Source: Orobanche coerulescens
Taxonomy: Eukaryota; Streptophyta; Magnoliopsida; Lamiales; Orobanchaceae
Direction of reading: 5' to 3'
NCBI GenBank assembly: GCA_033398695.1
Contig: CM065806.1
Coordinates: 43,797,001 to 43,861,000, forward strand
DNA: 64,000 nt
Positions 46,004 to 56,736 of the stretch are shown here, one piece after another (position 1 is the stretch's first letter; the number at the start of each line of letters is the position of its first letter). The position numbers and the translations under genes are program-made. The notes under the pieces were generated by a model. That model made no database searches. It was not told where the DNA came from and saw only the letters and a list, made by a program, of their open reading frames with translations.

Positions 46004-47749
46004 CTAAATGAACTCATCTTCCAGGAAGTGTGCTTGTAAAGCAACAACGATCTTTCGATCTTCGGGCATGTATAATCGATATCCCATCATCCCTGACGGG
46101 AATCCAATGAAACATCCCTTCGCAGACCTAGCTTCCAACTTTTCCACCTTAGTCTTCTTGACATAGGCGGGACATCCCCAAATCCTAATATGATTAAGAC
46201 TTGGTTTCCTTCCCTCCCACATCTCATGTGGAGTTTTAGGAACGGATTTGGAAGGACATCTGTTTAAGATATAAGCGGCAGTCAGGAGTGCATACCCCCA
46301 CAGGTAAATTGGTAAGTCAGTATAGCCCAGCATGGAATGGACCATGTTTAACAGGGTCTGGTTCCTTCTTTCTGACACACCATTTAACTGAGGAGTACTT
46401 GGAGGTGTTAGTTGTGAAACTATTCCATGTTCCTTAAGGAAATCGTCAAACTCCGTACTCATATACTCTCCACCTCGGTCCGACCGAAGTGCTTTGATAT
46501 GATTACCAGTTTGTTTCTCGACTAGGGCCTTGAATTCCTGGAATTTCTCAAAGGCCTCGGATTTATGTTTCATTAAGTATACATAACCATACCTAGTATG
46601 ATCATCCGTAAACGTAATGAAACATTGATATCCGTCGCGTGCTGCTTCCAAAGCACCACATACGTTGGTATGGATTATTCCCAGTTTATCAGCGGCTCTT
46701 TCAAATGTCCCTGTGAAGGGGGACTTAGTCATTTTGCCTTTAAGGCAAGATTCACAAGTAGGGAAGGGATCTGATCCCAATGGACCCATAAGTCCATCTT
46801 TTTCCATCTTATAAACATTGGTCTGACCAACATGACCAAGTCTAAGATGCCATTTCAAAAATTGATTGGTTTCATCCCTACCACGTTTTCTAGTCATAGT
46901 ATTCACAACTACTTTGTTGATGAGATTTAGATGATACAATCCATTCAACAATGTAGCAGTACCCACTAGTTTATTTCTAAAATAAATTTTGCAGGAACCA
47001 TCACCAATGAAAAATGAAAAGCCTTTTCGGTCCATGACAGGAATGGATACAATGTTTTTGTGCCCCTTGGGCAAAACAAGTACATCTTCTAAAGTCAAAA
47101 CAAAGCCGGATTCTAAACCCAAAAGAAGTGATCCTATGTCGGTCGCCTCGACACAATGCCCGTTTCCGACTGTGATCATAACTTCTCCAGCTCCAAGCTT
47201 CCTACTTTGTTCCAGATCCTGATTCATGGTACAAATATGAGAACTAGCACCAGAATCCAGTATCCAGGAAGTAGAAAATACAGTAGCATAACAATTTGTT
47301 TCAAAAACTAAAAGTTCTGTACCTGAAGTGCCATGAAGAATCAGACAGTCTCTAGCCCAGTGGCCCAGCTCACCGCACTTGAGACAAGCATCCTTCTTCT
47401 TCTTGTTCTTCGGAACCATCGGGGCCTTGCCCTTACCCTTAAGGTCCTTAACTAGTGGTCCAGTTTGCTTCTTGGTCTTTTTCTTCTTGTTCTTAGACCT
47501 CCGAGGTCCAGAAGAAATCACAAGAGCAGACTCCTTCATCCGCGGAGTCTTCATCTGAGACTGAGCGGTCACAAGTTTGTTCATTAGCCCAGCTAAGTTA
47601 CATGCAATCTCATTGCAGTTGAAGTTCAACTCAAACTGTGAGAAGGAATCAGGGAGAGACTGTAGGATAAGGTCGGTTTGGAGAGAAGTATCCATTTTAA
47701 AATCAAGAGCCTCGAATCTCTCGATCATGGATATCATTTTGAGGACGTG
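46004..47749 (-). pseudogene. C2 nucleocapsid knuckle, protease and integrase
   Basis: About 580 open codons. Zinc knuckle CLKCGELGHWARDC, protease WILDSGASSHIC, GAG-pre-integrase WHLRLGHVGQTN and CESCLKGKMTKSPF, integrase core FTDDHTRYGYVYLMK, LRSDRGGEYMSTEF, GVSERRNQTLL. The expected catalytic Asp in HTDVCG is Asn (HTNVCG), so the core is dead even where the frame is open. Ends at TAG 46004-46006 where C1 has CAG. The frame continues upstream into gag through TAA 47750-47752. Confidence 0.92.
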
Positions 47750-48163
47750 TTACCCAACCTTCTCACCTTCCTTCATCCTAGCACCGAACAGTTGCTTGGA
47801 TATCTCATATCTTGCAGTTCTGCTGTGCTCACCATAAAGCTCGGTTAAGTGAGATAGAATCTGCCTAGCAGAAGTCATTTTCTCATGAGCTCTCTGAAGC
47901 TCATTAGACATGGAAGCCATCATATAAGCACGGACTTTCACGTTATCCTTAACCCACTTTTCGTGGTTTTCAATCTCTTCCTGATTGGCTCGGGTCCGCA
48001 CAGGAGGCGCCGGAATGTCCATCTCTAAGACGTATCCAAGTGCCTCTATACTGAGGACAATCATCAGATTGCGGAGCCAATGCACAAAGTTAGGTCCCAT
48101 TAAGGTGTTCTTTTCGAGTAGAATTACGAGTGGATTCATTGTCATATTGAGATTTGTCTGCAT
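47750..48163 (-). pseudogene. gag: C2 gag N-terminal part
   Basis: MNPLVILLEKNTLMGPNF, then WVKDNVKVRAYMMASMSNELQ, LTELYGEHSRTARYEISKQLFGARM, ending EGEKVG-stop where C1 reads EGEKVGDHVLK. The Gag-Pol frame resumes right after the stop. The start is taken at Met 48163; Met codons a few residues downstream are alternatives. Confidence 0.85.
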
Positions 48164-49656
48164 TAAGTATAACAGATTAATTAGTGACTTGTTATATTAT
48201 GATCTGAGTATAGAATTAAGGTCTTTTCTATTCTTGTTACCCAGCTCCCACTATTTTTTTATCGGAATAACACACTCTCATGTGATTTCCGGAAGTATCG
48301 CCGCTCTACTTCATAGTGGTGATCGAGTTCTTTATAAATCTTAATAGAGGGCAACCGAACATGTTTCTAGTCTATTAATTTTCATAAAGTGGTGTCCAAC
48401 ACCAACCCATCTAATGGATGATTCGATCTTCTTTTTCCCCGTGTTCACTCCCCTCAACCTATACGGTTTCTATGGTTCGTGAACAAGTTAAGTTTATACC
48501 ATCGACGCAAATCAGTTTCACAATTGAATCTTATCCGGCAACCTATCAGGTTTCTAGGGATAAAATTTGCTCCAACCGAAGGCATCCAATGCGCTCCCGG
48601 TAATTTATCCGTCCTCCCCGAACGACTACTCGATAACTCGGAAGCATAGCACATCCGTTTGGATTTCAATTTCCCGAATGCTCGATGGAGGGAAGGAAAA
48701 CCTTGAAACCTTATAAACTTAACAATTTGTTGTGGGAGAATTTTCGCGATTAACGTTACACTTTGCACATTAATCATATCAGCGCATTTGTGGCATTCAG
48801 ACAATATGAAACAACCATTCACAACCTAGTTTCTACCAACATGTGGTTCATGGACCGTTCCTAGAAAACAAAAACTCCGTAATCTAATTACAAGTCTTCG
48901 TCTTCTCGAAATGGATCTTCCTCCGGTCTTCGTCATTACATATAAATTTTACACTGAAAATTGCATAATAGATACAAATTTTTCTAGTAAAATAAATAGG
49001 CTCAAAACGGCCTTTACAACCCAATCGAATAAAACGAATGATTCAAACACTAAGTCCACGAACCACATCCCCATTCAAAAGCATTCATCCAATAAATACT
49101 AAATAAATGGAAAGCATAGAGATACATTGATCCAATCAACAATACGAACAGATCAAATCGATTCACACAATCGGTAATATGAAAACGTTCAAAATAATTC
49201 GGTCGACCATAAATATTCCAATTAATAAAATTTCCCTTATAAAATGAAATACCATAAATCATTTTAATCATATTAAATCTAATTTAACATGCGGGAGATT
49301 AATTTTCAAGAATACGAAAAAAATCTAGCCGGGCGAAAATGGCTGCCATGGCGAGTCCTGCCGGCACTGCCGGGACACGGCCGTGCCGAATGGCATGGTC
49401 GGGTCGTGCGGAAGTGTCCAAGACCTTCTGCCCGGACTCGGCCGTGTCGCTGACACTGATCGAGTCACTTAGGAAGGCTGCCGGCAGACACGGCCGTGTC
49501 GCTTGACACGGCCAGTGCTGCACTGGCGATGCTGGCTGCCGGACACGGCCCGTGTCACCAGACACGGCCGAGTCCCCCTGGTAGCTTCCTGCCCTTTGTC
49601 CGAAAAGTCGTCCGAAGACGATTCGGAGCTCGATTTTCGACCGGATATCCAATATC
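48164..49656 (-). other. C2 leader, non-coding, with palindrome cluster
   Basis: Matches the C1 leader in order (hairpin repeats at about 48453-48560, GGGTTGTAAAGGCCGTTTTG complement at about 48995-49030, AT-rich part, GC-rich cluster). The GC-rich cluster (49370-49575) has a different motif from C1. No credible ORF. Confidence 0.75.
49370..49575. repeat. C2 leader: GACACGGCCGTGTC palindrome cluster
   Basis: Perfect 14-bp palindrome at 49487-49500, with variants near 49374, 49436, 49452, 49505, 49541 and 49561, often 16-19 bp apart. The same motif appears in the G1b LTR (62502-62765). Confidence 0.65.
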
Positions 49657-49816
49657 TGTAACACCCCCGATATATTCAGGAATATTACAGCGCCGTAAAT
49701 TCTTTACATAAGAATTTACAAGGCTGATTAAAGGAAATGACAATAACGGATACCAATTTATGAAATTGCTAAAATAAAATACAACCGTCTGGTTCAAAAC
49801 CGAGAATACAAATTGT
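49657..49816 (-). repeat. G2b: first 160 bp of a G2-like LTR, cut by G4a
   Basis: TGTAACACCCCCGATATATTC...ATTACAGCGCCGTAAA...TTTACAAGGCT parallels 33734 onward. It is inserted in the C2 leader after ATATC. Confidence 0.8.
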
Positions 49817-50918
49817 TGTGTCAAGATTTATTCACCTCGACAGGCGATCGACTATAAGGCCGAGCGACCGAGTCAACACCAGTCAAACTATGTCTAGCTC
49901 GCCTAATCGAAGATACCAGACCACTATCAGGTACCTAGCGATCGACTCCCGAGGCGATCGCTCTTTGGCATCTGGCGAACGACTCTAGTGTCCGGCTAAG
50001 GACAATCGGCCTACGCCCCGAACAGAGACGATCGCCCGGTAAAGTCATCGAAGACTGGATCTCAGAACAGCACCCACGTGCAGATCCACAAAAGGCGCTG
50101 ACAGACAAGACCTTTGACCCCAGCCTGTCACCTACCTCACCTCTCGACAGTGTCCGCCGAAAGTTACAAAGTGGGACCGCCCGTGACAGCGACTCAGACG
50201 CGTGCAGGCTCCCCATCGACTGCATACCGGCTTCCAAAGAATACCATGACTTTAAGGGAACAAGCCCATGTGCTAAAACACGATCGCCCGATTATTATAA
50301 TACAGAAAAGGCGATCGCCCTACATATCCAAGTCCTATAAATAGAGAACCTCCTCCTACTGGAAAAAGGTTCCCAACTCATTCACTTACATTCCGAATTC
50401 ATTCACGGAAATACAGAAGAACATACATATCATCAAGCTCCCATCTTTCTCGCCGGAATCTACCTCAGGATTTCTCTCTCAGAATCTCTCATCCAGAATA
50501 CGATCGGCAGAGGCAAGAAGTCTCCACAAGGCAGATTCCAAGAGATTCATAAGCCCCGGAGCTCAAGCATCCAGCTAAAACTCGTCGTGAGAGACTGTCG
50601 ATCTCTCACCGCCGCGAGTGTTCATCTCCTTTGTTACAAGAACTCACAGAGCATCACATCTGGTTCTTCCGGCAATCTACACGCTCACTAGCTAAGATAA
50701 CAAGAATCTTTACACTCATTGTAATTGTATTCTTACATTAGTACTTGTATCCCCGAATATTAGTATTAATAATATCTCGCGAGAGCATTCAAGCCCGGGA
50801 CTAACAACCCCGGCAAATCTTGTGTTATTTATCTTTCTCACGGAAGTGTTCTCGCATTTGTTTGCTATCCATCCATTCCAGCAATATCTATCTCCGGATA
50901 ATATTTTGGGTAGCAACA
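49817..50918 (+). repeat. G4a 5' LTR
   Basis: 1102 bp, TGTGTCAAGATTTATTC to GGGTAGCAACA. TATA (CTATAAATAG) at about 50335-50344. CGATCG palindromes recur at 49845, 49939, 49955, 50029, 50281 and 50313; the last ends about 17 bp before TATA. Confidence 0.9.
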
Positions 50919-50937
50919 ATTGGCGCTAGAGGAAGGG
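50919..50937 (+). other. G4a primer binding site (TTGGCGC type)
   Basis: ATTGGCGCTAGAGGAAGGG immediately after the LTR. It is not the initiator-Met type used by the other elements here; the tRNA was not identified. Confidence 0.7.
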
Positions 50938-51045
50938 CATCTATACCTTCATTTTTCATTCCTACCGTCCCGAGGAACACTCACTGTTCTCGAGGCATAT
51001 ACTTGAAGTGATACTCACTGCGCTTCAAAGAAAACCTTCAGAATC

Positions 51046-52470
51046 ATGACATCCGCCGGAACATCGAAGAAAGCCACTCTACGAACCACCGAACACCATA
51101 TCCCGGCTCAATCCGAACCCCAGCCGACGACCGGGGGAAGCCGTGGCAACGCGAGACTCTCGATCCCGCACCTGAGGGATGACCCCAACCTCTCACTAGA
51201 CCGTTCCAAACCGAGGAACAAATCGAGGATGCTATGGCCATCCTAGAGGAGAGACGGAGAGCATGCGCGTCGCCCGCAATAACTCCCTCGATCGTCCGCC
51301 GCTTAGGAAAACGGAAATTCAACGGGCTACTGGGCGAGCGATCGCCAGAAATCCCCAATTCGCGAGAAAGGGCTCTCGCACGACCGGACGGATCCGTATT
51401 CAATCGCTTGGGGCGCGACCCATCCTGGCGACCGGGGCATTCTGTTTCCAACCACGATGAGACAGAATTCGAATCCGTCACCAGGAGTTCGACCTACCCA
51501 ACTCACAGCCGAACGCAGGTCAGCCGTCTGACTCCCATCCCAATCGCCAGGGGATCAATACTCGATCACCTCGGCTCCCGCTCCGAGTGCCGAGCCGCGA
51601 GAAGCCAAGCCACGGCGATGGCCGCTATACAACGCCAGCTCGACGAGATGAAAGCACTCTTGGACACTGGGGCAAGCGCCAGCAGAAAGATCACCGGGCC
51701 GACCGAGCCACTCGCGGTCCACATCGAGCTTGCCCCCGTGCAACCAACGATCGCTCCTCCCAAAACACTTCTGTATGAAGGGAGATCGGACCCCGAAACC
51801 CACCTAAGTAAATTCCGAATCTACATGACTGGGTGTGGGGCATCTGACGCAACCAAATGCCGGATCTTCCCGTTAACATTGGGCGAGATGGCCCATAGGT
51901 GGTACGCCTCACTACCACCACGATCGATCATCTCCTTTGAGAAACTGGCGAATGACTTCACGTCATACTTTGCCACCAAGGTCTCCAGACCAGAAGGCCC
52001 CCACCGCGTGATGAAAATCAGGCAGGGGAAAGACGAAACCGACGCAGATTACATCGACAGAGTAGACGAAATCATCCTCACTAGCGAACCCGTCAGTGAC
52101 GAGCTCGCTCTCTATTCGGTCCTGGGGGGATTCTACGGTCATTCACCCATGTTTAGACATCTCACAAAGGATATTCCCCCAACCTACGCGATCTTCCGCG
52201 CTAAGGCTGCCGACTTTCTGGCCAGGAAAAGGCTACTCACCTTCCACCAAGGCGAAGAAGCGCCAACTCCTGCCCGAAAGAAGGCGATCGCCAAATCAAA
52301 GAAGGCGATCGCCAAGCCACCCCGAGATCTCAAGGCCTTCGAGGACATGGAAGCCCATCTCCTACATACGTTCAACCGAACTCCGGCCCACATTTTCTAT
52401 GCCATTAAGGGGCACGAACCGCTAAACAAGCCAAAGACGAAAAGGGACCACAGTCACCTGGACAACAATA
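51046..52470 (+). pseudogene. gag: G4a Gag, frameshifted near the N terminus and truncated
   Basis: Start MTSAGTSKK at 51046. A missing base near 51205 moves the frame to the main ORF (MAILEERRRACASPA, 51234). The core is of Tat type: ETHLSKFRIYMTGCG, FPLTLGEMAHRWYASLPPRSI, FTSYFATKV, MKIRQGKDETDADYIDRV, LYSVLGGFYG, then a KKAIAKSKK basic stretch and HTFNRTPAHIFYAIKGHEPL. It stops being Gag exactly at LDNN, where the G4b LTR begins. In G4b the same point continues into a zinc knuckle. The ORF's last 67 residues are LTR read-through. Confidence 0.88.
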
Positions 52471-53568
52471 TGTTGCTACCCAAAATATTATCCGGAGATA
52501 GATATTGCTGGAATGGATGGATAGCAAACAAATGCGAGAACACTTCCGTGAGAAAGATAAATAACACAAGATTTGCCGGGGTTGTTAGTCCCGTGCTTGA
52601 ATGCTCTCGCGAGATATTATTAATACTAATATTCGGGGATACAAGTACTAATGTAAGAATACAATTACAATGAGTGTAAAGATTCTTGTTATCTTAGATA
52701 GTGAGCGTGTAGATTGCCGGAAGAACTAGATGTGATGCTCTGTGAGTTCTTGTAACAAAGGAGATGAACAGTCGCGGCGGTGATAGATCGACAGTCTCGC
52801 ACGGCGAGTTTTAGATGGATGCTTGAGCTCCTGGGCTTATGAATCTCTTGGAATCTGCCTTGTGGAGACTTCTTGCCTCTGCCGATCGTATTCTGGATGA
52901 GAGATTCTGAGAGAGAAATCCTGAGGTAGATTCCGGCGAGAAAGCTGGGAGCTTGATGATTTGTATGTTCTTCTGTATTTCCGCGGATGAATTCGGAATG
53001 TAAGTGAATGAGTTGGGAACCTTTTTCCAGTAGGAGGAGGTTCTCTATTTATAGGACTTGGATATACTGGGCGATCGCCTTTGCTGTATTATAATAATCG
53101 GGCGATCGTCTTTTAGCACATGGGCTTGTTCCCTTAAAGTCTACTACATTGGCGGCCAGATTTGTCCAATGGGGAGCCTGCACGCGTCCTGAGTCGCTGT
53201 CATGGGCGGTCCCACTTCGTAACTTTCGGCGGACTTGTCAGTAGGTGAGGTAGGTGACAGGCTGGGGTCAAAGGTCTTGTCTGTCAGCGCCTTTTTTGGA
53301 TCTGCACGTGGGTGCTGTTCTGAGATCCAGTCTTCGATGACTTTGACGGTCGATCATCTCTGTTCGGGGCGTAGGCCGGTTGTCCTTAGAAGGGCACTAG
53401 AGTCGATCGCCAGATGCCAAAGGACGATCGCCTTGGGAGTCGATCGCTAGGTACCTGATGGTGGTCTGGTATCTTCGATTAGGCGAGCTAGCCATAGTTT
53501 GACTGGGGTTGACTCGGTCGCTCGGCCTTATAGTCGATCGCCTGTCGGGATGAATAAATCTTGACACA
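52471..53568 (-). repeat. G4b 3' LTR
   Basis: 1098 bp; plus strand TGTTGCTACCC to CTTGACACA, the inverse of the G4a LTR. TATA (minus CTATAAATAG) at about 53047-53056. Around 53142-53168 it differs completely from the other two LTRs. Confidence 0.9.
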
Positions 53569-53590
53569 AAAATTGCCCCCCAGCTCGCTC
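53569..53590 (-). other. G4b polypurine tract
   Basis: Minus strand GAGCTGGGGGGCAATTTT next to the LTR. Confidence 0.75.
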
Positions 53591-54095
53591 CTATGTTGAA
53601 AACGTGGGGTGAGGTGGTTCTGCTGGCGATCGCTGAATTTCGACGAGCGACTCTGCGTTTCCCTGAACTGGCGATCGTCATTGAGCTGATTGAAACTGAA
53701 TTTGGATGACCTGGTTGGCCACTAAACTGCGCGGGAAATGGCAATGGGCGTGGAAAAGTCTCCGCGCACGTGTCGGGCTTCTGTTGGAGGATATCAATGG
53801 TCATTAATGACTCCTCGACTGACGCGTCCTAGAAAAGACGCGTACGCGGGTCTCGAGGGAGTCAATGAATGCGACGGCTGCACCTCCGACCCTTGAGATT
53901 CTTCTTATTTGCACAGGAGTCCTTTTCGCCTCCTATAAAAGGACGTGAGGACGCAGCGTCAAAACTCTTATGCGATTCATCTCTAGAGAAAGAAGGACTT
54001 TGCTGAAGAACGCTTCTGAGAGATTCGACTGCCGATCGTCGATCAATTTCATCTTTGGGTAAGAAAAAATCCTTTTCTCCCTTTTTTCTTTGAGA
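53591..54095 (+). promoter_or_regulatory. Promoter region and 5' UTR of the antisense gene in G4b
   Basis: TCCTATAAAAGG (TATA at 53934-53940) on the plus strand, about 155 bp upstream of the ATG at 54096. The promoter role is inferred from spacing and from the spliced ORF that follows. On the minus strand this is the G4b 3' UTR. Confidence 0.6.
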
Positions 54096-55011
54096 ATGGC
54101 TGGAACGTCATCATCACATGGAGTGGGTACTTCGCCGGCCACGGACATCGATCGTCCGGGAGGACCTTCTTCCGACTTCCACTGAGACGGCCGCCGAGGC
54201 TATTCGGGCCGGAATTGACCCCGCCAAATCGAGGCTTTATTTAATGAAGCCGACGTCGCTAATGAAGCGGCTGAAGATGCATTTATCGCAGATAGAGAGA
54301 GATCTCGCGATTAGGACTACCGGGAGCAAGATAGCGCTTCGGCCGCCTATCTCGGCTTTGGCCGAGATTATGGAGAAGTTGGCCGGTCCGTCTCCGAGAT
54401 TCGATTTCCGGTTACTCGGGCCGCCTACCCTTATCGCCTTCCCAAACGGTCGCAGATCTGCAGCCGATCTTTGTGGTCGCTTGGCCAAATCCGGAGTTCG
54501 GCGACCAGGAAAGATCTGGCCATCTGGAGGACGAGGTTCCATGTTCCTTCGGATGTGGAAATATTTGCGCCGGTGGAGAATGAGCGCGCCGATAAACCCT
54601 CGATGGGTATGGTCGCCGTGAATGAGGCGATTATGGAGGTCGGGCTACGCTTCCCTCTATCTTTTGCTGTCTCCCACCTGCTGGCCGCTTGGAACGTGGT
54701 GCCACTTCAGCTAACGCCGAACGCTTGGCTCCAGATAATCTGCACTCTCACTCTGTTTGGCGGTCACCGCCTGTACCGCCTCCCATTGCCGTCAGAGATG
54801 AACCATTTGTTCAAGCTGACGGCTCAGAAAGGGTCGGTCGGAGGTTACCATATTCAGGGCCGATCTGGTCGGGTAATCCTCGGAGTCCCGAATAAGGCGC
54901 GGGGCGATCCGACGAAGTGGTTCTGGGTCGCCAGCGCGTGGAGGGCTTCTGCGAGCGACAATCCTTCGGGCGAGCTGGAGATCCCTACTGAGTTTCGGGA
55001 GAGGAATTCCG

Positions 55012-55080
55012 GTAAGGGTTTAGACTCTCCCTTCATTCGGATGTGTTTTGAACTGATCTAATTTGATTTCGACTTTGCAG
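55012..55080 (+). other. Intron 1 of the antisense gene
   Basis: Donor TCCG|GTAAGG, acceptor CTTTGCAG|GTTTTC. The reading frame NSG-FHIPAVEELPFDF continues across it. Confidence 0.75.
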
Positions 55081-55245
55081 GTTTTCACATTCCGGCGGTC
55101 GAGGAGCTGCCCTTTGATTTCCTGGTTGTCTGGGAGCAGATACGGAGCTTGTCGGACGACGATCTTGATGCTAGCCGGATCAATAAGGAGAGTCGTTGGT
55201 TATCGGCTCGGCTATTTCGTTTCCCGAGACATCTCTCGGTACCAG

Positions 55246-55331
55246 GTATGAGTTTCTGCGACCTTCACTTTCTAGGCGATCGCCTTACTTGAGGAAAATA
55301 TCTAACTATTGATCGATCGTCTTAACTGTAG
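55246..55331 (+). other. Intron 2 of the antisense gene
   Basis: Donor ACCAG|GTATGAG, acceptor AACTGTAG|AGGTTCGC; frame HLSVP-G/E-VRFPRFLEPPPE is kept. Confidence 0.7.
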
Positions 55332-55722
55332 AGGTTCGCTTTCCTCGCTTTCTGGAGCCCCCGCCGGAGATCGCCATGTCGAATCCTGGAGTTCTGGGCC
55401 GTCTCCGCCACAAGAAGTCGTCTCGGTCCCCACCTGTTGCGCTGCCAATTGTTCCGGAGGCGGAGCCTCACGTGGAGCCGATCGTGGCTGAGGAGGGAGT
55501 TCTGGAGGAGGGGCTTCGAACGAATCGCAAAAGGCCGAAGCCGGAAGAAACTCCGGTTTCTGCCCCTGGCAATGAGGTGCCGATCGCCGCGCCTCCGATC
55601 ACCGTTCTCGCTCCGGAGAATGAGCCGCCCTCTGCGGTTTTTATGCGAGAGATGGCGATCGCTGACGCTGAGACTCCTCGAGGGAAACCGTATTTCGGTC
55701 GCGACCCCGAGAGGGCTGAGAG

Positions 55723-55792
55723 GTAGATTGCATTTTTGGGTTGAAACTTGCATTTGCGAAGGAGTTGTGTTAACTTTGTTGTTTTGATGTAG
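55723..55792 (+). other. Intron 3 of the antisense gene
   Basis: Donor GAGAG|GTAGATT, acceptor TGATGTAG|GATCCG; frame PERAE-R-IRRTDPSCPPMVLDF is kept. Confidence 0.7.
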
Positions 55793-56736
55793 GATCCGTC
55801 GCACAGATCCATCTTGCCCGCCGATGGTGTTGGATTTCTTAGCGAGTCGATCTCCTCGCCAGTCCTGTGACATCCCGCAATACGTCAGCAAGGCCGCTTC
55901 TGCTTTACCGAAGGCCTGGACAACCGATCTAAATGCGATCGCTCGTCAGCGATCGGGGAGTACGATGCAGGTTGTTCTCACCCTTTCTCTCCAGACGGCG
56001 ACGATGGCTGTCCAGGCTGCGCAGGAGTTTGAGGGGCGACCTTCCACTATTCGCCTGCAGGCGGATCTCGAGGCGGCTCGGAAAGAGAACGCCGAGTTCG
56101 CCAATAAGATCGTGGCAATGGAGAAGGACTCTTTGGAGGCAGCCAAGCGGGCGAGCCAAGAGCTTGAGCTGGCGAGGAAGGAAACCGAGATGTCTCGTTT
56201 GGTGGTTGACCGATTTCGGGACAAGATGAATAATGTCATCCGGGCGCAGAAGGTTGCTGAGGAGGAGGCCGATCGTCAGAAGGTGACGATCGCTCGGTTG
56301 ACTAGCGAGCTGGCGGAGTCGAGGGAGAAGGTAGCTGCGAAGGAGGCCGAGCTCCAAGGGTCGCAACAGGCGATGGCGGAGCTGAAAAGAGAGGTAGAGG
56401 CGACCAAGGCTGATACCCTTTCAAAACTTGGAGTTTGTCAGTGAGTTCGCCTATTATATGGCGTTCGCCGACTCGATCCGAGCAGCTAAGAAGGGAGGGC
56501 TGGAGGTCGGCCCTCTTGCCGAGAATTTCAAGGCGTATGCGCTGGAGCATCCTCTCCATCCTGCTTTCTCCTTGCCGATTTTGGATCTCTCGGAGCTTAG
56601 CGTGGATCTGAGCTGGTATCCGACTCCGGCGAACCTCGTTCATCCTGACGATCCGGAGGACGGGGAGGTCGCCCGAAATCGGGAAGGACCACGAGTCGAG
56701 CCGACGCCTCAAGGCGAAGGCCAAAGTGAGGCCTGA

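Larger units (their letters stand above)
42247..49656 (-). mobile_element. C2: Ty1/copia element, minus strand, cut in its leader by G2b
   Basis: Related to C1. 3' LTR (42247-44205), PPT, RNase H, RT, integrase, protease, gag and leader, up to the G2b insertion at 49657. Its primer site and 5' LTR are not in the window and should lie to the right of the nested elements. Decay is mostly by single-base nonsense changes, unlike C1. Confidence 0.9.
49817..52470 (+). mobile_element. G4a: Tat-like Ty3/gypsy element, cut in gag by G4b
   Basis: 5' LTR (49817-50918), primer site, leader, gag up to 52470. The rest should follow G4b outside the window. Assignment to the Tat lineage rests on the gag type, the TTGGCGC primer site and the antisense extra gene of the sister copy. 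Confidence 0.85.
54096..56736 (+). pseudogene. Antisense four-exon gene of G4b (putative gypsy-type transposon protein), decayed
   Basis: Exon 1 54096-55011, exon 2 55081-55245, exon 3 55332-55722, exon 4 55793-56736. All three introns (69, 86 and 70 bp) have GT...AG ends, and phases 1, 1 and 2 join in frame. Exon 1 encodes RFHVPSDVEIFAP and GLRFPLSFAVSHLLAAWNV...LTPNAWLQIICTLTLFGG, which resembles the 'putative gypsy type transposon' domain (recalled as Pfam Transposase_28). Exon 3 is Pro/Glu-rich. Exon 4 is a long coiled coil (about 55990-56420) and, after a 1-nt shift near 56430, a conserved-looking tail (EFAYYMAFADSIRAAKKGGL...). Breaks: in-frame stops at 54183, 54216 and 54312 plus the shift. 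Extra antisense ORFs are known in Tat-lineage elements; their function is unknown. Confidence 0.8.

Noticed and set aside
49845..50319. Cyanobacterial HIP1-like GCGATCGC octamers suggesting bacterial contamination
   Set aside because: They occur inside a plant Tat-like LTR and gag with PBS, TATA and nested plant elements; a family-specific palindrome is the better reading.
51234..52673. A 479-aa Gag reading through to 52673
   Set aside because: Residues after about position 52470 are encoded by the inverted LTR of G4b, so the true Gag part ends there.
55322..56366. Minus-strand ORFs opposite the antisense gene (sense for G4b), considered as possible pol
   Set aside because: No RT, RNase H, integrase or protease motifs; composition is that of the complement of coding exons.
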